This document shows, piece after piece, positions 44,856-50,327 of a DNA stretch of 50,327 nucleotides. The notes below the pieces were generated by a model. That model did no database searches. It saw only the letters and a program-made list of their open reading frames with translations, and was not told the DNA's origin. The DNA comes from Methylophaga sp. (GTDB lineage: Bacteria > Pseudomonadota > Gammaproteobacteria > Nitrosococcales > Methylophagaceae). A program made the translations under genes and the position numbers. Each line of letters opens with the position of its first letter. Within the stretch, counting starts at the first letter, position 1. The stretch lies in the NCBI GenBank assembly GCA_002733715.2, contig NVWQ02000061.1, positions 1-50,327 of the forward strand, in the 5' to 3' direction.

Positions 44856-44891
44856 TTAAAAATAAAACGCCCCGCAAAAGTGCGAGGCGTT
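44856..44891 (-). terminator. Partial terminator between pstS and pstC
   Basis: Stem AACGCCCCGCA / TGCGAGGCGTT with one mismatch and a 4-base loop (44866-44891), followed on the minus strand by TTTTATTTTT. Placed inside the operon, it probably lowers pstC-and-onward expression relative to pstS, as expected for an abundant binding protein. Confidence 0.75.
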
Positions 44892-44912
44892 CAAATCAAT
44901 CAGTTAAAAAAC

Positions 44913-45866
44913 TTATTTAAGTTTCGCAAGTTCTTTTTCTGTTACTGAAGAAGGTAATGGGATATAACCGTCTTTAATAACAACTTGTTGACCAACTTTT
45001 GATAAAATCATCGTAATAAATTCACGATCAAGTGGTGCTAAAGGTTTGTTCGGCGCTTTGTTCACGTAAACGTAAAGGTAACGAGATAATGGGTATGTTC
45101 CATTTGCTGCATTTTCTTTAGATGCTTCGATAAAGGGTTGGCCCGGTTTTTTAGTTAAAGGAATCGCTTTAACACCAGACGTTTTATAACCAATACCTGA
45201 ATAACCAATACCATTTAATGATTTAGTCACACCTTGCACTACAGATGCTGAACCTGGTTGCTCATTAACCGTATCCTTGTAATCTCCTTTACATAATGCT
45301 TTCTTCTTGAAGTAGCCATAGGTACCCGACACTGAGTTACGGCCGTAAACTTGGATCTTACCTAAGTCAGCACCCACTTGCTTCCAGCTTGTAATATCTT
45401 CAGCGTGACCACATTTGCGTGTTGCAGAGAAAATTGCATCAACTTGAGGAATAGACAAGCCTTCGATTGGATTATCTTTGTGTGCATAAACCGCTAAGGC
45501 ATCAATTGCTACACGAATAGGGGTTGCTTTGTAGCCATACTTAGCTTCAAAAGCCGCGTTTTCTTTATCTTTCATTTTGCGGCTCATTGGACCGAAGTTT
45601 GATGTGCCTTCAGTCAAAGCAGGAGGCGCGGTTGAAGAGCCCGCCGCTTGAATTTGAATGTTTACATTTGGGTATTCACGTTTGAACTCTTCAGCCCAAA
45701 GTGTCATTAAGTTAGCTAAGGTATCAGACCCTACGCTAGATAGATTGCCTGAAATTCCACTGACTTTTTGATAATCAGGTAACTCAGGTACTTCTGCAGA
45801 AAATGTTGTAGCAGAAAATGCCAGTGTTACTGCAGCGCCTAATATTGCAAGTTTTTTTGTGAACAT
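44913..45866 (-). CDS. pstS: Phosphate-binding periplasmic protein PstS
   Basis: A 317-residue phosphate-binding protein. The signal peptide [24 protein letters not shown] leads to the periplasm; [22 protein letters not shown] and [11 protein letters not shown] hold the phosphate-contacting Ser/Thr/Asp/Arg loops of the family. The ATG at 45866 is preferred, with AGGAG 9 bases upstream; a TTG at 45875 is possible. First gene of the pst unit, with a Pho box at 45954-45971. Confidence 0.95.
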   Translation of the reverse strand: MFTKKLAILGAAVTLAFSATTFSAEVPELPDYQKVSGISGNLSSVGSDTLANLMTLWAEEFKREYPNVNIQIQAAGSSTAPPALTEGTSNFGPMSRKMKDKENAAFEAKYGYKATPIRVAIDALAVYAHKDNPIEGLSIPQVDAIFSATRKCGHAEDITSWKQVGADLGKIQVYGRNSVSGTYGYFKKKALCKGDYKDTVNEQPGSASVVQGVTKSLNGIGYSGIGYKTSGVKAIPLTKKPGQPFIEASKENAANGTYPLSRYLYVYVNKAPNKPLAPLDREFITMILSKVGQQVVIKDGYIPLPSSVTEKELAKLK

Positions 45867-45937
45867 TGTGTCCAACTCCTAAATAAAAAGTTAACGTAAT
45901 TAAATTACAGGAAGCAGTATTGCGTTAACGTGTTACA

Positions 45938-45971
45938 AGGATATGAATAAAATATTACAGTTTTATTACAA
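45938..45971 (-). promoter_or_regulatory. Pho box promoter of pstS
   Basis: On the minus strand TTGTAATAAAACTGTAAT (45954-45971) gives two 7-base half-sites separated by AAAA, close to the PhoB consensus CTGTCAT-N4-CTGTCAT. Ten bases later comes TATCCT (45938-45943), a -10 box at the distance expected for PhoB-dependent promoters. Confidence 0.8.
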
Positions 45972-45974
45972 GGC

Positions 45975-47270
45975 TCATGAAAGCTTAATAGTTTTTGATT
46001 TTTTAATCACTTTCGTGGCAGGAAAACAACAACTAAACTGAGAGCCTACACCAAGCTCACTACTAATATTTAATCTGGCATCATGTCTTTTTAAGATATG
46101 TTTGACAATGGCTAGACCAAGCCCTGTTCCACCCGTCTCTTGTGCCCGACCACTATCTACGCGGTAGAATCGCTCGGTGAGCCTATCAAGATGATGTTCC
46201 GCTATGCCTAATCCATTGTCATTTACTTCAATACAAGCATTTTTCTTAGTCACGACCCACCGCAATGTTATTGCGGAACCTTCGGGGGTATATTTAATTG
46301 CATTAAATACCAAGTTTGAAATAGCACTGCGTAGTTCGCCAGCATCAGATAACAGCCATTTATCACTATCAAAATCTAATTGTATTTGATGCGACTGATA
46401 CTCTTTTAATTGTCGAGCATCTTCCGCAATGGTCGTCAATAAGGCACAAATATCAACCGGCTCATGTTTTAACGCCTTTTCACCCATTTCTAGCTGCGAA
46501 AGGATCAATAAATCACTGATCAGCATATTCATCCGCTGTGTTTGCTGTCGCATAACAGGCAATGCCGCACTCCACATTTCTGGTGGACTCTCTTGATTAA
46601 ACGTTTCTAAGTAACCATGCAACACGGTTAAAGGTGTTCGAAGCTCATGTGAAACATTAGCCACAAAATCACGCCGCATATTTTGTAATTTAACCGTTTG
46701 GCTCATATCGCGAGCAATCAATAATCGACCGTCACCCATATAATTAACAATTTTCATCTCTAAATAGAGATCTGAACTCAAAGGAGAGGTAACAATTTTG
46801 GCTTTCTTTTTAGGGGAGGCTAGTAATCCTTGAAAAACAGGATCGCGAATCAAATTATGCACACGTACATGACTGTCGCGCGGCCAGACAATTCCTAATA
46901 ACTCTTTTGATGCTGTATTTGCCCAAGCTACTTGACCTTGCGGACCTAACACTACAACGGCATCCGGTAAAGCCGCCGTTGCGGCTTGAAATTGCTTTAA
47001 ATAATCCGACAGTCTTTTTTTACGTGACTTATTTTGCTGGCGTACACTCTCAATACGCCGACAAATATCATCAATCGCACCTTCCGCAGAGGGTGGCTCA
47101 TATTTTTTAGGGTTTTGAATCCATAACCACATTTGATTCCATTTTTTCTGCAACCAAAACGTATAAAGCAAGGCCGCAAAAAACATAAATAGAATCATTT
47201 GATCAAACAATAACCCTACAAAACCCACCAAACTGACAATGGTTAGTATTCGCCAATAATCCCAACTCAT
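45975..47270 (-). CDS. phoR: Phosphate regulon sensor histidine kinase PhoR
   Basis: A 431-residue membrane kinase: two N-terminal hydrophobic segments (about residues 8-42) with hardly any periplasmic loop, a PAS domain (about 95-190), the HisKA box ANVSHELRTPLTVLHGYL (His about 206) and a HATPase domain with NLVFNAIKYTPEG and GGTGLGLAIVKHIL. It phosphorylates PhoB when phosphate is low, governed by PstSCAB-PhoU. It is 21 bases after phoB and precedes pstS. Confidence 0.96.
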   Translation of the reverse strand: MSWDYWRILTIVSLVGFVGLLFDQMILFMFFAALLYTFWLQKKWNQMWLWIQNPKKYEPPSAEGAIDDICRRIESVRQQNKSRKKRLSDYLKQFQAATAALPDAVVVLGPQGQVAWANTASKELLGIVWPRDSHVRVHNLIRDPVFQGLLASPKKKAKIVTSPLSSDLYLEMKIVNYMGDGRLLIARDMSQTVKLQNMRRDFVANVSHELRTPLTVLHGYLETFNQESPPEMWSAALPVMRQQTQRMNMLISDLLILSQLEMGEKALKHEPVDICALLTTIAEDARQLKEYQSHQIQLDFDSDKWLLSDAGELRSAISNLVFNAIKYTPEGSAITLRWVVTKKNACIEVNDNGLGIAEHHLDRLTERFYRVDSGRAQETGGTGLGLAIVKHILKRHDARLNISSELGVGSQFSCCFPATKVIKKSKTIKLS

Positions 47271-47291
47271 ATTGCTATTACACTTATATTT

Positions 47292-47984
47292 TTATTCTGC
47301 TGAAAAACGATATCCCACCCCACGTACCGTTTGAATTAAACTATCATGTTTTGATGGCTCCAAAGCCTTACGTAAACGTCGGATATGCACGTCCACAGTT
47401 CGCTCTTCGATATAAACCATATCGCCCCAAACTTGATCCAGTAATTGACCACGGCTATAGGCACGCTCTGGGTTTTTCATAAAGAAATTAAGTAAACGAA
47501 ACTCGGTTGGACCTAAGTCAATTCGCTGACCATTAACACTGGCACGGTGACTTTTAAGATCTAAAAGTAAACCTGAAAACTCCAGTTGGTTATCTTCATC
47601 TGATTCAGATGGTTTGCATCGACGTAACAGTGATTTAATCCGAGCAATAAGTTCCGTAGGTGTAAAAGGCTTATTAACATAGTCATCAGCGCCCACACTC
47701 AAACCTTTAACCATATCTTCACTTTCACCTTTAGCGGTCAGCATAATGACAGGGATTGAGGCCAGAAACTCATTGGCGCGCAAGCGGCGAATAAACTCAA
47801 TACCATCAATGCCCGGCAACATCCAATCAAGCAAAATTAAATCTGGTTGCTGATTTTTCAACCATGCCAGCCCCTTTTCTGCATCACTGACAGGTTCACA
47901 AATAAAACCTGAATGTCTAAGCGTAAAACAAAGCATATCGCGAATTGCTACATCGTCTTCTACCACTAAAATTGTTGTTGCCAT
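47292..47984 (-). CDS. phoB: Phosphate regulon response regulator PhoB
   Basis: A 230-residue OmpR-family regulator. The phospho-acceptor is Asp53 in LLDWMLPGIDG, with acidic pocket EDD at 9-11, Thr in MLTAKGES and Lys in VNKPFTP. The winged-helix C-terminal domain has ERTVDVHIRRLRKAL as recognition helix. It binds Pho boxes, one of which lies directly upstream (48027-48044), so the gene should be self-activated. Confidence 0.97.
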   Translation of the reverse strand: MATTILVVEDDVAIRDMLCFTLRHSGFICEPVSDAEKGLAWLKNQQPDLILLDWMLPGIDGIEFIRRLRANEFLASIPVIMLTAKGESEDMVKGLSVGADDYVNKPFTPTELIARIKSLLRRCKPSESDEDNQLEFSGLLLDLKSHRASVNGQRIDLGPTEFRLLNFFMKNPERAYSRGQLLDQVWGDMVYIEERTVDVHIRRLRKALEPSKHDSLIQTVRGVGYRFSAE

Positions 47985-48010
47985 AATGTTTTCCTGATAA
48001 TGATCAGTCC

Positions 48011-48044
48011 ATCATACCGCCACTATATTACAGTTTTATAACAG
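48011..48044 (-). promoter_or_regulatory. Pho box promoter of phoBR
   Basis: On the minus strand CTGTTATAAAACTGTAAT (48027-48044) is a strong Pho box, with each half-site one mismatch from CTGTCAT and AAAA between them. TATGAT (48011-48016) follows after exactly 10 bases as the -10 box. AGGA sits just before the phoB ATG. Confidence 0.88.
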
Positions 48045-48055
48045 TCTGGGAAGAT

Positions 48056-50170
48056 TTACATAGCCGCTTGAATACATTTTAGAATGCCATAATCCACTTC
48101 ACCGTCTAATTCATCAAAAACAGGTTTCAATCGTCCTTTTTCTTCTTCTGCAAAGGCTTCAATTAAATGTACAACTTCATTGTAACTGGCATCATCCAAG
48201 TTAATAACATCACGTACATCTAATAAACCTACTTCGATCGCATCGGCTAGATGCGTATAAATTGTGCTGCTTTTAATTTCACGTTTTTGGGCAATCCGCT
48301 CAATGCCTAGATTTTGTTGATAAAGCATCAGTGTTTCATTCACTGTTTCACTTAGGCGGTTATCAAGTAATTCTGACAAGGGAAACTGTTTTATTTCATC
48401 AATAAAGGCTTGACCATAACGTGAAAGTTTTTGACCGCCTACTCCTGAAATCTTATTAAAATCATTCAATGTCTGAGGACGCTTCTTAACCATCTCTTGC
48501 ATGGTGGCATCGTGGAAAATTACAAATGAAGGCACGCCATGCTCTTCTGCTAATGTGGTTCGCAGTGCTCGTAATGCTTCCCATAATGGATTATCTTGCG
48601 GTCGAACAGCTGTTTTCTGTTTAGATGTCTTGGCTACTTTTTCTGCTTTAGCTTGTTTGCGTAGCGCTAGCTTTTGTTCACCATGTAATAATGAACGACA
48701 TTTTTCAGTCAGGCGTAAAGCGCCGTGACGTTCCATATCGACACCTAGATAACCTAAAGCAATTAACTGCCTAAAAATACTGCGCCATTCAGCAACTGAA
48801 AAATCACGACCAATTCCAAATGTAGTTAACTGATCATGGCCGTTGCGCTGAATACGTTCATCACTTTTACCTAATAAAATATCAATAATATAGGTGACGC
48901 CAAAACGCTGATCGGTTCGATAAATACATGACAAGGCTTTTTGAGCAGGCTCGGTGCCATCCCATTTTTCAGGTGGATTTTGACAATTATCACAATGCCC
49001 ACATTGCGCTGCACCCTGCTCATCAAAATAGGCGAGCAGTGTATGCCGCCGACAGGTGGTTAACTCACACAAACCCAACATTGATTCTAACTTGTGATAT
49101 TCAACACGCTTATGTTGTTCATCGGCATTAGAATCCTGAGTGAATTGCCGAAGGGTAATCACATCTTGCAAACCATATGACATCCACGCATTAGCAGGCT
49201 CGCCATCACGTCCTGCTCGCCCCGTTTCTTGATAATACGCTTCAATACTCTTAGGCAAACTTAAATGTGCCACAAAGCGCACATCGGGTTTATCAATGCC
49301 CATTCCGAAAGCGATAGTGGCGACAATAATGACACCGTCTTCACGTAAAAACCGTTGTTGATTTTGTTGCCGCACTTCTTGAGGCAAGCCCGCATGATAA
49401 GGCAAGGCTAAACGCCCCTGATCAGCAAGCCACTCAGCCGTTTGTTCCACTTTTTTACGCGACAAACAATACACAATACCGGCATCATTGGGATGATTTT
49501 GTTCAAGAAACGTCCACAATCGCTGTTTAGGGTTATTACCCTCTGAAATAGCATAATGAATATTTGGGCGATCAAAACTATTTACAAAAACCTGAGCATC
49601 ACCCAATTGCAGTTGAGCAATAATCTCATCACGAGTACGTTGATCAGCCGTTGCGGTTAAAGCAATACGGGGAACCGTAGGAAAACGCTCATGCAGTATT
49701 TTTAACTGCTGATAATTAGGCCGAAAATCATGACCCCACTGCGACACACAATGCGCCTCATCAATGGCAAATAATGCCACTTTGCACTGATCGAGTAGCT
49801 CCATCATTTGTGGCTTCAACAAACGCTCAGGTGCAACATAAAGCAAATCTAACTCACCATCAAGCAACTGCTGCTCAATAGCACGCGCCTCACCAACACG
49901 CTGACTAGAATTAAGAAACGCCGCCTTAATCCCCAACAACTGCAACGCATCCACCTGATCCTGCATCAACGCAATCAACGGTGAAATAACAATCGCCGTA
50001 CCTTCACGCACCAAAGCCGGGATCTGATAACACAAAGACTTCCCCCCACCCGTAGGCATCAACACCAAAGCATCACCACCATCAAGCAAAGCCTGAATTA
50101 TCGCCTGCTGAGCATGACGAAATTCGTCATAACCAAAAGTGGATTGGAGGATTTTTTGGGCGCGTTTCAT
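48056..50170 (-). CDS. recQ: ATP-dependent DNA helicase RecQ
   Basis: Superfamily 2 3'-5' helicase of 704 residues used in the RecF pathway and in resolving stalled forks. Motif I is [12 protein letters not shown] (about residues 39-50), motif II is [17 protein letters not shown], motif VI is [12 protein letters not shown]. The zinc-binding cysteines are in [24 protein letters not shown], and an HRDC domain lies near residues 530-600. The C terminus continues about 90 residues past HRDC (helix-turn-helix-like, [20 protein letters not shown]), longer than E. coli RecQ. A repeat begins 24 bases upstream of its start. Confidence 0.97.
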   Translation of the reverse strand: MKRAQKILQSTFGYDEFRHAQQAIIQALLDGGDALVLMPTGGGKSLCYQIPALVREGTAIVISPLIALMQDQVDALQLLGIKAAFLNSSQRVGEARAIEQQLLDGELDLLYVAPERLLKPQMMELLDQCKVALFAIDEAHCVSQWGHDFRPNYQQLKILHERFPTVPRIALTATADQRTRDEIIAQLQLGDAQVFVNSFDRPNIHYAISEGNNPKQRLWTFLEQNHPNDAGIVYCLSRKKVEQTAEWLADQGRLALPYHAGLPQEVRQQNQQRFLREDGVIIVATIAFGMGIDKPDVRFVAHLSLPKSIEAYYQETGRAGRDGEPANAWMSYGLQDVITLRQFTQDSNADEQHKRVEYHKLESMLGLCELTTCRRHTLLAYFDEQGAAQCGHCDNCQNPPEKWDGTEPAQKALSCIYRTDQRFGVTYIIDILLGKSDERIQRNGHDQLTTFGIGRDFSVAEWRSIFRQLIALGYLGVDMERHGALRLTEKCRSLLHGEQKLALRKQAKAEKVAKTSKQKTAVRPQDNPLWEALRALRTTLAEEHGVPSFVIFHDATMQEMVKKRPQTLNDFNKISGVGGQKLSRYGQAFIDEIKQFPLSELLDNRLSETVNETLMLYQQNLGIERIAQKREIKSSTIYTHLADAIEVGLLDVRDVINLDDASYNEVVHLIEAFAEEEKGRLKPVFDELDGEVDYGILKCIQAAM

Positions 50171-50193
50171 ATGATTTTATTGATCAACTTTTC

Positions 50194-50244
50194 TATACCC
50201 AAATTACTTGAAAATACAGGTTTCATATTTTAGCACGAAGCTCA
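50194..50244. repeat. Truncated TATACCC-type element upstream of recQ
   Basis: Left end of the element family (TATACCCAAATTACTTGAAA, then ACAGGTTTCA and TTAGCACGAAG, which match the right end of the 14040-14353 copy read on the complement). It is cut off where the next repeat begins at 50245. Confidence 0.7.
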
Positions 50245-50327
50245 TATACCCGTAATCAATCAAGTTGCAGATGATCTTGTATAAACATCGTCATCCTCGA
50301 GATCTTACCCAGTCGAGCTGAGCACAA
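50245..50327. repeat. Composite of two further repeats at the window edge
   Basis: TATACCCGTAATCAATCAAG (from 50245) matches the arm type of the solo palindrome at 36903. From about 50289, CGTCATCCTCGAGATCTTA matches parts of the 6926-7035 palindrome. Three repeat kinds are thus stacked within about 130 bases; the right part runs out of the window. Confidence 0.55.

Overview
The window looks like chromosomal DNA of a methylotrophic gammaproteobacterium, most likely Methylophaga or a close relative. Two things point there. Positions 158-5315 hold methanofuran/methylofuran-type cofactor genes plus pabB, which in bacteria go with tetrahydromethanopterin (H4MPT)-linked C1 oxidation. The housekeeping blocks (pilMNOPQ-aroKB-damX, miaB-ybeZ-ybeY-corC-lnt, phoBR-pst-phoU) have gammaproteobacterial gene order. 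The genus is inferred, not shown.

Layout: (1) 1-5315, a dispersed repeat abutting a tightly coupled mfnD-mfnF-pabB-mfnE-mfnA operon on +. (2) 5306-13701, on -, the type IV pilus assembly operon pilMNOPQ with its own terminator, then aroK-aroB and a DamX-like SPOR/AAA protein. (3) 14040-16803, a 314-bp terminal-inverted-repeat element and the gene for penicillin-binding protein 1A. (4) 16824-25857, on -, miaB, phoH-like ybeZ, ybeY, corC, lnt, trkH and a methyltransferase, then rpmE and an M48 lipoprotein protease. (5) 25987-28760, radC, a chemoreceptor without a sensor domain, and cytochrome b561. (6) 28992-31844, an accessory island that I read as an integron cassette array without an integrase in the window: four attC-like sites separating an Imm40-like immunity gene, a Phd/ParE module, a membrane protein gene, an inverted VapBC module and a decayed BrnTA module. 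(7) 31839-37579, thyA, another copy of the repeat, and a probable metal-related locus (COG2836-type permease with a His/Met tail, an AAA+/Fis regulator lacking GAFTGA, a divergent TonB-dependent receptor, and an unknown secreted protein). (8) 37624-47984, on -, the Pho regulon: phoB-phoR-pstS-pstC-pstA-pstB-phoU and ppx, with good Pho boxes before phoB and pstS. (9) 48056-50327, recQ and a cluster of nested repeats.

How parts work together: the mfn genes make the furan-tyramine-glutamate core of a methanofuran-like C1 carrier, while PabB supplies p-aminobenzoate for H4MPT (and folate). The pst/pho genes form one phosphate-sensing and uptake unit. The cassette island is a store of immunity and toxin-antitoxin genes. 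The main novelty candidates are the cassette array and the family of TATACCC-bounded palindromic elements. All four large copies of that family sit directly 5' of a gene (mfnD, ponA, thyA, recQ). No rRNA, tRNA, CRISPR or transposase gene was seen.
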